This document shows, one piece after another, positions 1-13,597 of a stretch of DNA of 64,000 nt (within the stretch, counting starts at the first letter, position 1; the number at the start of each line of letters is the position of its first letter). The position numbers were made by a program, and so were the translations under genes. Where the stretch lies: positions 483,456 through 547,455 of the forward strand of contig WBMW01005513.1 of the NCBI GenBank assembly GCA_013396635.1, given 5' to 3'. Under the pieces are notes generated by a model. It was not told the DNA's origin, did not search any database, and saw only the letters and a program-made list of their open reading frames with translations. Origin of the DNA: Penelope pileata (Eukaryota; Chordata; Aves; Galliformes; Cracidae).

Positions 1-2377
1 AATTGCAAGACAGTTTTAAATTAGGGATTCCTAAATAGGAGGTGATTTTCCAAAGGATTGAACTTTGATTGATTTTATCTCTGAACTTATTAAATAGCCA
101 GATCAAGAATTCTTTAGTCCTTATTTTCGGCACGATAACTGTATCTCAACTAGAGTCAGGTCTCAACTGGAAAATATCTCACATTGTACAAAATCTTGAC
201 AAATTTCTCCATGATACAAATTTATTTAAGTTTCAGTCTTTCCAGATAACAAGTGCCTATGTTCTTTCTACCGAAGGTCTGTACTTCAACTTCTTCAGTT
301 CTTTCACTATAGAGAGTACCAAAAACATATACATTGCAGTCAGAATATAGAGTTGCTCCTTTTGTTTATTATCATTTTTATTATTTTATTAATATTATTG
401 TTATTTTTAAATCAGAGGAATTCATCTTGTAAAGTCAAGTCAGGATAGGATCATTGGTAGGCTGACAAACAAGCATTTCATTTTACCTTCAAATTTTTTC
501 TCTTTTCATTTTCTTCCTCTTTGGACCTCTGCTGTTTGGCTTAGAGAACATCTGTGGTTTCTTAACACACCCATTTACTGAACAGATTTATGCATTAGCA
601 TTTTACTGAATTCAGCCCTGAGTTTAAGAGTCAGTGTATCTTCACAAAATTAAAAAAAAAAAACATTGCAGAGAAAGACCAAATAGATTTTAAAAAATGC
701 AAGTAATTTTTTAATATATTGAGTAAGAGCTGCTATTATTAAAAAGGAGTAACTTTAAGATAACTTGAAACAACATGAATATTGTGTAGGTCTGAACTTC
801 ACATTAATCTTTCGTAGCTGAATAACTGGGTATAAATTACAGTCCATTTCTTTGTGCCTTATCTGTCATAAGGGGGCCTGGTATCATAGGGTTTCCTGTG
901 AATATAGTTGTATATAAGTCTACCATTTGCAGACACTGATAAAAATGTATCGATATCAGTGATGACAGAAGGAGCAAGACAGTGGAGAATGATGTCCTGC
1001 ATGTCACAAACTATTGCAATTGCAGCCTGGGAGTGTCCCTTGTGACTTGGGGTCACATCCATCTCCTGGATTAACTTTGTTGTCTTAAATAAACAAACAA
1101 ACAAATAGAAATAAAAGCTTCTGTAAAAAAGGATGGTAGTAAGTGAATGCAGATTCAGTAAAATGTGAAATATTAGTAGGTCAATAATTTGTATTGACTC
1201 ATAGACATTACTCTGAAGAAGGTCTTCTGTATTATGTCCACTCTTGATTAATACACAAAAGGGTGAATACAGTAAGTGCCAACAATATTAAGTAACATTC
1301 TTGCTGCTCTTCTTTTGTGTAAGAAGTATGAAAGCAATCTCAATCACATCGCATTCTGGTTCATTTCTTACAGAATAAGGAGCAGACAAGACTAAATACT
1401 GCAAAAGCTCATTTAGAGCATTTGACGGCACTGGACAGCCTTATTCTAGAAATCACGAGAGTGTTAATTTAACATAAATCTAAGCTTTCAAAAGAATTTA
1501 AGTGTAATCAGGAGTTCATAATGGGGAATTCATTGAGGATCATCTATCATTATTTTTAAGGCAGAGACTATGCAGAGATCAGAAGCACTGGTTGTCCTAG
1601 TGCCCTCCCTTTCACCCCTAGCATCAAGCTCGATTGCACATTAAGCTTCTTACAAGTCTTCTGTATTTTTCAGCTGTTGCTCCTGTTACAAATATATCTC
1701 TTCTTTGTAACATCACAACCAACTCCTCTCTGCAAAAAAAAGCCTGTCAGTCCTTCTTAGGGTTTCTTCTGTGCATTGTGCTTGCAGACACTGGGAAGAA
1801 CAACGAAAAGATCTAATAAACATCTTTGTGTACAGCATTGACCACAAGCATATCAGCTGTAATTATTGTTACTCTCAATGTTTTTATATATAAACACATT
1901 TAGAAAATACCTCATAAATTGGAGTTGATCGGACACTCTGCTTGCCAATTAAAGAATATTTTTGCTGTAGAGTTGGTTTATGAAATGATTACTAGCATGA
2001 AATTTTTGTGAACAAAATGAAAAATGTTAGATTCCCTAAGACAGAATAGAGCCCGTAAATGGCTCTGTCATCCTTGACAGTGAAAAATATCTGCAGTGTC
2101 CCTCGGACAGTTCATAAGGTAACAGTGGAACAGTGATCCAATCTGGATTCATGTCCATCCATAGAAAGCTAATCAGTACAAATCATCAGGTACCTATTTT
2201 TATAAGAATGTTAGATATAAATATTTGTGAAGAATCCACTATTAAATAAAGTACCAGCAGATGGCATTGAAGAATATATGTCATGCCTGTTTCTTAAAGA
2301 AGTAATAAGGTTTCACAGCACCATGTACTGAAAATTGCTTCCTCTATATGCATCTCCTGAGTTATGTGCGTACTCCG
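1..2377. other. AT-rich non-coding DNA, no gene seen
   Basis: Unique-looking AT-rich sequence. Reading frames do not exceed about 93 codons and none resembles a known protein. Short low-complexity patches occur: an A run near 650-663 and an AAAC-type repeat near 1090-1105. No repeat family, promoter or RNA gene was recognised. Confidence 0.6.
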
Positions 2378-2738
2378 TTAAAGACTGAGGGGAAGCCTCA
2401 TGGCAGCCTACAGCTTCCTCACAAGGAGAGCGGAGAGGCAGTGCTGATCTCTGCTCTCTGGTAACAGTGACAGGACCCAAGTGAACAGCATGGAGCTGCA
2501 TCAGGGGAGGGTCAGGCTGAATGTTAGGAAAAGGTTTTTCACCAGAGGGAGGTCAGGCACTGGCACAGATTCCCCAGACCAGTGGTCATGGCATCAAGTC
2601 TGCTGGAGTTCAAGAAGCATTTGGACAGTATTCTCAGACATAGGGTTTGATGTTTGCGTGGTCCTGTGTGGAGCCAGGAGTTAGATTTGACGATCCTTGT
2701 GGGTCCATTCCAACTCAGGATATTCTATAATTCTGTGA
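2378..2738 (+). mobile_element. CR1 LINE, 5'-truncated copy (3' end)
   Basis: This is the last few hundred bases of a CR1 non-LTR retrotransposon. It starts in the segment encoding the C-terminal end of the reverse-transcriptase polyprotein (remnants resembling the usual 'cctcatggcagcctacagct' segment) and runs through the 3' untranslated region. The end near 2690-2738 has the family's typical 'gatccttgtgggtcc' and 'ccaactcagga' motifs, followed by a degenerate octamer tail (tattctataattctgtga). The 67-codon frame at 2481-2684 lies inside it and is not a gene. No target-site duplication was seen, which is usual for CR1. Identification is from remembered family features. Confidence 0.88.
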
Positions 2739-3136
2739 AAAAGGAGAAAGATAAGTAGCGGAGCAGAGATACTGAGATCATGAGGATTTAATCAGAGATC
2801 TCACTTTGATTATGGAAAGAGGCTGAGTTTTAACTTTGATTGTTTTTTGTTAGTAAGTCTGAGTGAAGTCTGATCTACATTCCCTTTTGCAATCATTTCC
2901 AGTCTAGGGATGAGGGTCTGGGGAGAATTTAAAAGAAAAGGGAAAACATAATATAATAGGGCAAATTCTTTAGCTGATTGGAGAGTTTGAAAACATAAAT
3001 GCTTCAAGAAAAGAGCGTTGGAGATACTTCCTGCTGTTGCTTGCCTTTTGATTTGCCTTTCTAGACTTACATCTCTCCCATTCCATAGATGTATCTTTTT
3101 TTTCTGTCTTGATTCTTTCAGTCTCTCCTTTCCACG

Positions 3137-3152
3137 TTTTTTTTTTTTTTTT
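3137..3152 (+). repeat. Homopolymer T16
   Basis: Sixteen consecutive T inside a longer pyrimidine-rich stretch (about 3100-3180). It is a simple low-complexity tract with no retroposon body recognised beside it. Confidence 0.9.
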
Positions 3153-5284
3153 CCTGATTTCATCTGTCTCTTTTTCTTTGAAGGTAAATAGATGGGATCT
3201 CACTTTTCTGTTAGATGTGTTTCTCTAGATTGAAAAGTTTGTACAGCCTGAATTCAGTGGTGGAAGGATTCAAATATTCACCTTTCCATAAGTGGTGACG
3301 GTCTTAAAAGAACACTACAGATAGATAAATCAATGGCTGCTGGCTGTATTTATAGGCTGTAATAGAAGGAAAATTTCTACTGATTACTTTTCATGTTTAA
3401 TGATAGTGGATAATTTCTTCTAACTTTTGTCTTCTGAATCTGAGTGGTTTTCAAATGCCAAATCAAGCACCCATCCAGTGAATACGCAAAGACATACATG
3501 TGGCAGAAGGAGCCACCTGCAGATTGTTTTACTTAAAGTTACATAGAGAAGAGGAGTTGCCCAATGGGGAAATAGGATACAGGCTAATTAAGAAATGTCA
3601 AGTTTCTTTTTCTCCATAGATTTTTTTTTGTCTTTATTAAGCCCTTCATAAGATCCCAAGTCTGCTAACTTAGAAAACTTGCAAGAGTTTTTTTTTCAGA
3701 CGTCTTAATTAGAATAATTCCCAATCCAGCCAATGATAAAAGGAGTATTTGACCTTTTAGTGGTCTTTGTAATCACCTACCTAACAGAAAGATACAAATT
3801 TGTGGTGTTTATTTTATATCTTTCTTGTTTCACCTGGAGTATTTTATAAGAAAGGGTAGGAAATCCCACTAGTTACACAGCACAGTGTAATTCAGCAAGC
3901 AAAGGTATGAATTGTTGAATTTGTTGCGGCTACTCACAGAAAAGCAAGCTGGCATCTTTAATGCAGACACAGATGTCAGACATCTTGTGAAGAGAATCAA
4001 CATGCTGCAGTATGATTTACTTGGCAACACATTGCAGCAAAAGAGGGTATATTGTTTGGCTGTAGAATAGACAATTGATTTGAATGTACCTCCTAGCCAA
4101 ACAGTAGCACTGCACTGGTTATGTTATCATGAGTTCATCTTTCCCTCAGAGAGCATGATGTCCCCTCCACTCCATTTCCCACTGATTCCTTATTTTCAGC
4201 ATTGTCACCCAATGACCTTTCCATCCAGTCTCATAGTGTCAGCAGGGTGAAATTTAAAATATATTTTCAGTGATTAAGCAATGGATCAATTAGAACACAT
4301 ACAATACCTTTTTTGAACACATATAGGGAGGTGGTGGGAATTAAAAAAAATCACAAAAGATTAAATAATATTAGCTACATTTTTATGTATGGAAATGTTA
4401 AGGAAGATGTATTAGTTTTGTCACTTCCAAGTCCCTCAATAAGTTGAGGTATGGAGCATAGTCCTCTATTATGATTATTTTCTTTTATTCATTTTAATAA
4501 AATCTATGCAGATACTTGGGTCTGCAGCTTCACTGCTTATCCTTCTGACAAAACCCCACTTCTTCATGCGGACAACGATTGTGCCAAATCTCGGAGCTTC
4601 TTTTTCAGTGTCATATTTGACTTGTCTCATGTTCCACTGGTGCTATGTCAGGGCATTTGCACACACAATTTGCAGCATCTCTCCCTTCAAGGGTGTGTGC
4701 ACTAGATCCAGCTCAGCATATTGCCACCTGACAAGTGGTATGGAGACCACTGGAAGGATGTGCCACAGCACTGAACTGCAGCAGGTTTGAAATGTGAAGG
4801 CAGAACCCTGCACTTGTGCCAAAGTTCCTCTCTCAAGTCAACATCAAATATGGCCCAACACCCCCCACTCTAGAGTGGTCATGACTTTACATGTTCAAAC
4901 CTCAGAAACTGAGACCTGAGAAGAGCTGTGCTGAGCCGCAATGCTAGAAAGGACTAGATAGGATTTTCATCTGCTGCCACAGCACCATTGGCACCTACAG
5001 AAGATAATAAGAACAGACTGAGCAAATATCCTCCATGCATTCTCCCAGCCTTCAGCGATTTGCAGTTCAGAAGCCTTCTGAAATGAAATGTTTTCCTTTC
5101 CTCTTCAGTATCTCCTGGTGGACTTTTCTTCTATGAGTTTATAATTTGTTAAACAAATGTTTAAATGTTAAGACCTATGTTGTCTTTGCTAGGGCTTCCA
5201 CAACTTTTCGTTGCTGACAAAGTACTGCTTTTTTCTTTTAAGCCTTCTGTCTGCTAGTTTCATTTGATGCTCTTATATTGGAAG

Positions 5285-5300
5285 AAAAAAAAAAAAAAAA
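5285..5300 (+). repeat. Homopolymer A16
   Basis: Sixteen consecutive A following 'ggaag'. No retroposon body or flanking duplication was recognised, so it is treated as a simple tract. Confidence 0.9.
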
Positions 5301-6084
5301 CAGTGTATATTGATTCTCTGTTTACTGTCACCATTCCACTCATGTTTTAAATATCTCTATCATACTCCTACTCAGCTGTCTCCCATCCAGGTTGAAGAGC
5401 TGTAGTTGTTACTTGTATGAAAAGTATTCTCTCTTAAAACATAACATCATTCTCTACCTTTTTCAGCTCTAGTCTGTAACTGGTTTTGAGCTGAGGACAT
5501 GATAACTTGGAAGGTTAGAAAGATTAACTTTTTTCATATCCACAGTTATATTACACACCAACTGTAGCAACCATAATACAAAATCGGACATGAAATTTTC
5601 AGTAGATCTGAGTAATCTGGAGTTTTGACTTCTGGGATAAATCCGCAGGCCGTTACATCTTGGACTTGTTAATTTATTTCATGCTATGTTATGTTATATA
5701 AATCTATGTTGTTTACACTAAGACTTTTTCTGCCACTCTAACAGCTCACATCTCATTTTAATTGCAGCACCTATTTTTCTTGTATATTTTGATCCTCATT
5801 TTACCCCACAAGCACAGCTTCAAAGTGCCTCCAGCTCTATCAGTTTGGCTCCTTTCAGAAGCAGTAAAAATTCCATTAGGCCATAACATTCCTCTGGTTT
5901 TTTTTCTACACTTTGTGTCTTTGTTTCAAAGAAACTTGTACAATTCAATGGGCTGGACTTGGACAGTCGTGACTGATGGTTCTGGTCTTAGAAAATACTG
6001 GGAATAATTTTGGTCTCACACAAGATGGACAAGAACAAACCTTTATTCCTTGTATTCTATAAGGAGTTAAAAATATAAAGGAAA

Positions 6085-6132
6085 GGTTTTTCAATGTGTT
6101 TTGAAAGAAAAACACATTGAAAGCAGAAAACC
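6085..6132. repeat. Perfect 14-bp inverted repeat (hairpin)
   Basis: The arms tttcaatgtgtttt (6089-6102) and aaaacacattgaaa (6109-6122) are exact reverse complements separated by 6 nt. A second short pairing, GGTTTT (6085-6090) with AAAACC (6127-6132), lies just outside. The DNA or an RNA copy could fold into a stem-loop. It is shorter than a typical microRNA precursor and no function is evident. Confidence 0.85.
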
Positions 6133-8270
6133 TAACAAGATACCGGAGAGGTTTGTCCTCCTTAACTGTCTTGGGTGGTCCTGAAACTCCTATCCTCAAA
6201 GCTTCTTTCAGTTGCCTGCCCTCTGACGGAGGTGTGATGATAGGTGTACCTCAGCAGCGGGAGCATGCTGTTCTCTTCAATGATCTTGAAAGAGATGACT
6301 GCATTTGAACCATACATAACCAGACTTCTTTAAATCACTGCCTGCATCAAAAGATTGGAGCAATTCCCCTTTCTGTATTCCTGTTCCTTCCCAAACTGAC
6401 CATGGCACAATGGAAAACCGATGCTGGATGCTCAGAGGAGCAAGATTCAAGGAAAACTTTCACCAGCTGCTTCACAAGAATAAAAGCAGCAAATTGCTGT
6501 ACATTATGTAGCTAAGCATTGTGACTTCACTTTCCCCACAAAAGGATCAGACCTGGTGAGACATAGTCTACAATCTAAGAAATTTTTCCGGATGGGAAGT
6601 TGATACACAGCATGATTTAAGTGGTTTACCCAAGGATAGAAAAAAGCAACAATGGCTAGAGCATTAGCTTGAGACTTGCAGATTTAGTTCAGTGGTTTGT
6701 TAGATGCTTCTGAAACTCACAGTGTTCTTTTAATAGAAAATTATATTTTTTCACAGTAGTATGAGATAATTACATAGAAGGTTTTGAAGTGCTCCAGACT
6801 ATTGTGCTGGTGTTCTGGGCATGCAGCTAAGACAACAAGAGTCAGACTAGAAGTTCCAGAGTCAAGGAAGATTACTTTGATGACCTATCCCTCTCCCCTT
6901 CCCTCACTCTAATTTGTGACCTATCACATATGATGTAACTATGGTTTTACTGACACAGGAGCTTAAGCTGAGGCTCTTTTTGAGGGTGAACCTGAATATT
7001 TGAAAAGGCCTTTCTGTTATCTTCTCCTTTTTGATAGGAAAATGAGAGCAATGGGAATAAAACCACTGAGCTCCTGTGCATTGGGACTTGTGATGTCTCA
7101 AAAAGGCCATCTTTATGTGGTGACAATCACATTTCTAAGGAAAACTATGCAAAGCATATAATAGTTCTCAGAGATTTAGAGAAAAAGAAAGGGATGGAGA
7201 AAAAGCAAAATTAATACAACCTTCATTTTCTAACATGGACAGTTGGCAACACTGTGTTTTTCCAATTAAGATGATAGCATCTGGACTACTGTAATCTTTA
7301 AGGTTGTAAACTGTGTCATGTTGCCCTCTCTAGAGTGGATTCATCAGTCAGCTGGCAATAATTTATCTGATTAAAAAGAAAGGCACTGCCTATAATACTG
7401 TAGGGTGGCTTTTTTTTTTGTTATTTCATTTCACATGCACTGTGGGAAATAATTTGTCTAAAGCACTAGACCGAAAGAAAAAAACAAAATCAAGAAAATC
7501 AATAAAACCTTTTCTTTCATCCTCCCTTCCCTGCTCAAAAATATCTAATATACAGGAATTAAGCTGGGGGTTTAATGATTTTAAACTTAATTTTTTCTCA
7601 CCCTCAGGATTAAAATATTTATTATACACTGGAGTTTATTCACACAGTGCTACTCAGGCTAGGTGCAGAGCAGAGGGAGAAGCCTGCAGCTTTAGAAGGG
7701 AACAGCAGCATGACAGATGGGACTGCACGACAGCTACCGCTGAGACAGGTTAGGACAAAGCATGGCAGGGGGAAAGGGAACCAGCAGCGAAGAAAAGAGA
7801 TTAGGAAGGAGTAACTTAAAAGAAGCTAATAGCAACTAAAATGAACTTGACGAGCTTTGATCACCCCAGTCCTTTCTTTAGCATCCAGCAGAACTTCTGG
7901 ATGAGAAACCTCCAAATAACGCTGTTCCCTTGCAAAAGCGTAACACCCACCACGAAACAAAAACTGGGCTTTTAGGAGGAGATAAAGCTTAGTGGTAACT
8001 GTTTTTACACTGCCTGTCTGACGAAGTTGCAGAATTTCTCACTGGAAGAAAATAGGAGTTTATCAATAATTTTAGCACCTCTGTCAGGTTATGAAGGTTT
8101 TTTTGCGTCTTGTAAGTCATTTGTGTCAGGAGCTTAGAGCTAAGGCAACTACCTGCTGAATAGGATTTTATGGGCTTTATCCGGACTACATAAATCTAGT
8201 GAAAGGCTGTGGAAAAACAGGCTTGACAGCAAGCAGTCAAGGATCCTGTTAAAGAAGTAACAAACCCCTC
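6133..8270. other. Non-coding DNA, no gene seen
   Basis: Mixed-composition unique sequence. The 111-codon frame at 7418-7753 overlaps an opposite frame at 7426-7629 and has no recognisable domain. The part from about 7650 to 8270 is less AT-rich than its surroundings but carries no clear feature. Confidence 0.55.
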
Positions 8271-8293
8271 CTCAAGCAAGCTCCTTGCTTGAG
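8271..8293. repeat. Perfect 10-bp inverted repeat, 3-nt spacer
   Basis: ctcaagcaag (8271-8280) and cttgcttgag (8284-8293) are exact reverse complements around the spacer ctc. It could be a cruciform or a dimeric protein-binding site. A second inverted repeat with E-boxes lies about 45 bp downstream. Confidence 0.85.
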
Positions 8294-8336
8294 CATTATG
8301 TAATTATTCACACTTGTGCTAAAATGGGAACGCTTG

Positions 8337-8357
8337 ACACCTGCTCTGCACAGGTGT
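8337..8357. promoter_or_regulatory. Paired E-boxes in inverted arrangement (candidate site)
   Basis: acacctg (8337-8343) and caggtgt (8351-8357) form an exact 7-bp inverted repeat around a 7-nt spacer. They hold the E-boxes CACCTG and CAGGTG. Closely spaced E-boxes of this kind are bound by the ZEB and Snail families and some bHLH factors. Such motifs also occur by chance, so a regulatory role is inference only. Confidence 0.35.
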
Positions 8358-10071
8358 AAGAGGTAATAAAAATAGTGAAAACTGAGCTTGTTTTTGCAAC
8401 TTTCTTCAGGACTCAGGTAAGGTGGGGCTCCTGAAATAATAGGGATAATAGTGATAGCTAAACTCTTCCTGAATCTTTTGTTTTGTTTTTTATAATGTAG
8501 GATGAGTTTTCAATTTCAAGTCATTCTTTAGTTTCCTGAGTGAAGCCTGATGCGTCTTATTGGTTTGTATAGTTACCTTGTTACGTTACTGTGATGAAGG
8601 GCAATTGTGTGCCATGCTGCTGTAGTTGAACATATCTCTAGAGGGATGAACTATGCATGTAGGTTGAAAGAGTTTCTGGAACAGCAGCAACTATCAAATT
8701 GCAAATAAAAGGTTTGAATAGTAGCTAAGGCTTAGGGTTTTGGAGAAGAAGAGAAGTTTTGATAGGTAGGACTATGGTAACATTTATAATCTGCTACTGA
8801 GTCAGTTGTATATTGACCTTGATTGCTCTGTTTGGCCTGTTTCTACAAATCAAAGAAATAGTGATTTGAATCCAGCGCTTATTTTCCTATCAGATACGGT
8901 GGCAAACTGGCTTCATGTTATTCTTGCAAAAAATGTAAGGAAGATGCTGTACATATACTTATAAAGTAAAATTGATATGAATGTACAAATTTGTTTTTTT
9001 ACTCTCATGAGTGCTCTTCAGGTACTTGAGCTGTGAGTGGAACTCCTCCACAGGAGTACCAAGAAGGAGAGCTGAGATCTGAATGGCAAATGAGAGTGTG
9101 GCAAGAGAAACTTTGTGTCTTTAATTGTGAAACTCGTAATTGCCTCCAAACATTGTTGAGTTGGTCTGCAGAACTATGCTAAGATTCTCTAAACTTGCAC
9201 AAGCCCGAAGTGCAGGATATGTCCTAATACCAAGACAATTGTATTGAAATTTTTCAGAGAGTGGCAACATTTGCTCAACTCAATGATTTTGAAAAATGCA
9301 GTTAATTATCCTCATCCTTATCCTCGAAAATAGCACAGGAAAGCCAGATAAGACTATGATCTAACATCCTTTTCTACAATGGACAAATCTTACAAGAAAA
9401 AAACACAGCTAGCCTTCTCTCCAGTCAGGCAATACTAGATTTTGTGAATCAGCCCTAGCCCTGGTTATCACAACATATTTCCAGTGACAGAGGCTAATAT
9501 TCTTCTCATCAAGTTATACAGTCACAGTAGACTTATGACCTTTGCAAGCAGTGTGGGTGACGCTGCTGCCTCACTAGAGTGTAGGTGTAGTTTGCCTTTG
9601 AGTTCTCAGTTTCCACCTGTAAGAGTCCCCACACAGAGCCCTGTGCAGCATTCAGAAGCTTCTCTGTTGGTATCTTGGATGACTGAACAGCAAGTGGCTC
9701 TGAACCTCTGGTTCCACCACAGCATTTAAAAGAGGAGGGAAGAAAAAAAAAATTACAGCATCAAGCTGACTTGTATTAATGTTGGTTATGCATTGGTACT
9801 CCAGTCTGAGTACACATGCTATCTGATTTAGTTTATTACTAAAAGATGAGATGAGCCCGGGGCAAACTGCTATTATTCTCTCCTCCTCCTTTGCCCTGCC
9901 GCTGTTAGCAACCAGTTTGCCTTTTTTAGGTGTTATTTAGCTAACAGCCTGCTGAGTTTCCTTTTGGTGTAGCTGGGAACGTATAGATAGGTGACAATTA
10001 AAAATAATGCTAATTAATTAGTATGTGCAACACTCATTCATCTCTCCCCGCCTCCCACTACCCCCTTTCCC

Positions 10072-10095
10072 AAAAAAAAAAAAAAAAAAAAAAAA
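10072..10095 (+). repeat. Homopolymer A24
   Basis: Twenty-four consecutive A, then a G and further A-rich sequence to about 10107. It follows a pyrimidine-rich C/T segment (10040-10071). This is the longest homopolymer in the window apart from the giant T tract, and no retroposon body was recognised next to it. Confidence 0.9.
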
Positions 10096-13000
10096 GAAAA
10101 CAAAAAGCCTAAGGTTTTTTTTATCAGTTCTGTAAAGAAATAAACATGGGGTGGTTCAAAGCAAGGAATAATCTGTATTTATGAAATAATGTTGTGTGAA
10201 GTTCCTGATAGGAGCTTTTGCCTTGTTAATTGTAAATCTGCAGTTTCCCAGAAAAACCTGTAGGCGAGCTTATCTGGTAAACCAGATGTGGGCACAGTCC
10301 TGCTGTAGGAAGGGTCTTTGGGATGTAAAGAGAAGGAAGTCATTCTTGTCTGAAGAACTGTGTCACTCTGTGGTGCCAAACTAGTGTGCTAGATGTACAC
10401 AATACTGTGATGTTGTGGTCTTGCAAATGGTCACCTCGATCTGGAAGGGGAAACGAGTGCCTGAAGAGAGAACACATAGCCTGGTTGCCCTAGTGCTGTT
10501 CAGTGGGAAAAGAGAGGAAAGGAACTTGTGTTAGTCTTTCACAGAAGTGAGAGCTCTCAAAGCATACTTTTAGCTGTAATAAATGGCCCCATCTACAATC
10601 AATTTAGGTGGATGGAAAGTCTGTCATTTCTGAGCATGGATGAGTGGTGGAGTTGCAGAAAATGACTGGCTGTCCACTAGTCTGGGAAGCTGTAAACTAT
10701 AGGGGAAAGTTGGACAGAAGGATAATGTCTTATATGAAGCTATCATTCTTGTTCTTAATCAGTGAGTAAATAAATTTAGCTGCATATATGGTTTTTTGCC
10801 ACTTTACGTTCCCAGGATAACAAAGGAGCCTATGCTCATTTAACACATTCAATACTTTGATAAAATAATTTTGGGAAACTTCCTGTTTCTTTCACATACA
10901 GAGTTCTGTATTATGTAAAGAGATTGTGAATGTTACCTGGCCTGATTTCTGTATGCAATTAATTGACCTCACCTTCTTTCTCTCTGTGTAAGTCCATATA
11001 CAAAAGGATGTTTCAAATCACAGCCAGTTTTTGAGAGTGACTTCCAAAGAATTTTTCATTTAAAAAGAAAAAAAGGAAATTGAAGTGCTTGGGGTATTTT
11101 TATTTACACATTAAGCAGTTTTAAAGCTTTGAAGCAAGTGGTATTTTTTCTATTGAGCCTTGAATCACAAGGCTTCATTTCATTGCAGAAACATCAAAGA
11201 TTATTTGTTCCATAAGAATCTAACTTTATATCCTTGGCTAAAATTTTTACTTGGAATACTTTTGTCCAACAACTCCACCCCAAAGGCACCTATATAAAAA
11301 TAGTTCATAAAAAATGAAAGAACACTGTGGGATGAAGGGTACTTGTTACAGAGTACATAAAGCATTACAATTAGGGCTTCAAACATCGCTTGTCTGGGAC
11401 ACTGACACAATACGTAGAAATGTCATTTTCCTGAGATGATGGTGTCATGAAGCGGTTTGAGTAGTAATTTGTTTGAAGCAATACCTGTGATTTCTGGCAT
11501 GTGCTGGAAATTTTAATTCAAGTTCACATCTGTTGAAAATAAACACTTGAAATCACTAGACTGGTAAAATATATAAACTACTTCTTTATGACCTTGAGTT
11601 GACTGAAGTTGTAGTATCCATGAGAGCATATTTTGAATTGCAATAAAAAATGATCTCTTTAAAGAGAGCCTCAGTTCATACAGAGGAAATTTGCTAGGAT
11701 TTCTTTTTTCAAATGCTGATTGGTAGAAGGAGGGTCTTCATTGGAGGAAAATTTGAAGAGAAAAACAAAAGGGAGGGAAAAAAGAGAAATTTGAAAGCTA
11801 GCTTGGATTCAGAAAGAAAGAGAAGAACTGTGAGGGGGGGAAAAAATGATAGAGAAAAGAGCACATGAAAAATTAGAGAATAAGATTAAGGCAAAGAGCA
11901 GAGCAAGTAAGACTAAAAGCATAAGAAGCAGTGCTGGAATTAGGCCAACACTGAGCTGTGGCAGTCCACAAAAGAGCCTTGATAGCTCTCATAACGAGAG
12001 TCAGACTAATTGAAATTTGCTGCTCTCTGATGGTTAAATTCCAGTACCAATAAGGGAAATGAACAGAAAAGTGCAGAATGAGAAAAAGCTCTCCACTGTG
12101 ACTAGGAAAATAATTATTTAAATACCAAACATACAAGAAGTAGAATACAGATTTTCTGACCTCAAAGTTTTTCTCTTTGTTTCCAGCACATGGTAAATTA
12201 TCACCAAATTATCCCTGACACTGAATGTAAAAGAAATTCAAGTTCCAACTTGAAACAGCAGGACTGAGGAGACCTCTTAAATGTAAGTCATTTGGGCATA
12301 AATATATATTATTAAAAAAATCTTCCTACATTCTAAATATAAATATTATGATTTGTTGAGAAATAAACTATATTTATTGTATGTAACTAAATGGATGAAT
12401 CAACACTTCAAATACAAAGCTTAGTGCAGGCCCAACCAAAAGATCTTGACCATACAGTTAAGACAGTTAAGAAGTAACTTCTTAGAAGGTCTCCTTGAAT
12501 TAACTTCAACAATAATAAAGAGGAAGATATTTATGATTCAAGGTCCATGGCTGGCGATTTATGCCAGGAGAAGATCTGATCCTTCTCGTCTATTTTTTCA
12601 CTAAATCATTGCAGAGAATAAATGAGACAAAGAATTCTTTACTTGTCCAAAGGAGAATCTCCTTTTGTATAAATTAAGTTAATAAATGTTTAAAAGCAAA
12701 CTACAGTTTTAAGCATTAGGCTATAAGAAATTGTTTAAGTAACCATTTTTTACAATGAATACCTAGTATTATAGAAAAGTAATTATGTGGAGTAAAAGAC
12801 ATGCCCAGTATTTTTCATTTAAGGTGGGAAATACCTGTCAGTATACTTAAAATTTATGGGACATAATTCTTGCTTTTTACTCATACCAATTTAAAGGAGA
12901 GGCAACTCTGCTGAGGTAGTGCTGATATAAAATCTCCTGAAGATCAGCTCAACGATGAGAGGCCTGATTCAGCCAAGTGTATGAACACGTGCTTAAATTC

Positions 13001-13583
13001 TTTCCCACTCTTAGTATATGCTTACACATCCTGTTGCTGTCACACACAGTTTACATTAATTATATGATAGTCCAAAGACTATAAAATAAGCATTTCAGAG
13101 TAGAATGTAGATTGTGTAGAGTAGACCTGTAGATTGTGTAAGTAAATGCCATCGGCTTCTGGACTGTAAAAATGGAGTAAGTACTGCATCAAGGCTCTGT
13201 CCCAGGTTGCTCTTCACAGCTGCTGTGAGAAGTCTTACCTGGGCAAAGGGAAAGCTTGCTGTGGCTGGGCAGGAGGATCTTGGAATCTTTTGGAATCTTG
13301 TGTAATACTTAGTAAAAGCTATCTACTTTGCTAATGTTTTTAGATATTATAGTGATTGGCACCTTAGAAATACTTAAGATATGTGGATAAAAGGATTCTA
13401 GGATGGGTCCTTTGTGAATTTTTAATACAGATTTTGCATTGTCCAGTGAGGAAAACAAATCATTAGTATCACTCATTGAGGATGTTCGTATATGTTCACT
13501 GTCTGATGAATTTTAAATGCTTTGCCATTTGTATAAGCTATGTCACTTGACAAGCAGTTTTATTTTGTATCTTCCTCCCTCTA

Positions 13584-13597
13584 TTTTTTTTTTTTTT
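13584..13597 (+). repeat. Homopolymer T14
   Basis: Fourteen consecutive T preceded by a short pyrimidine-rich segment. Simple tract with no associated element. Confidence 0.9.

Larger units (their letters stand above)
2739..6084. other. Non-coding DNA with pyrimidine-rich tract
   Basis: No gene or repeat family recognised. A pyrimidine-rich stretch lies at about 3100-3180 and contains 16 T (3137-3152); the lysine-rich frames on the opposite strand at 2810-3203 are by-products of it. A run of 16 A lies at 5285-5300. The 94-codon frame at 4506-4790 resembles nothing known to me. Confidence 0.55.

Noticed and set aside
10040..10107. A24 run considered as a retroposon tail
   Set aside because: No LINE or pseudogene sequence upstream and no target-site duplication.
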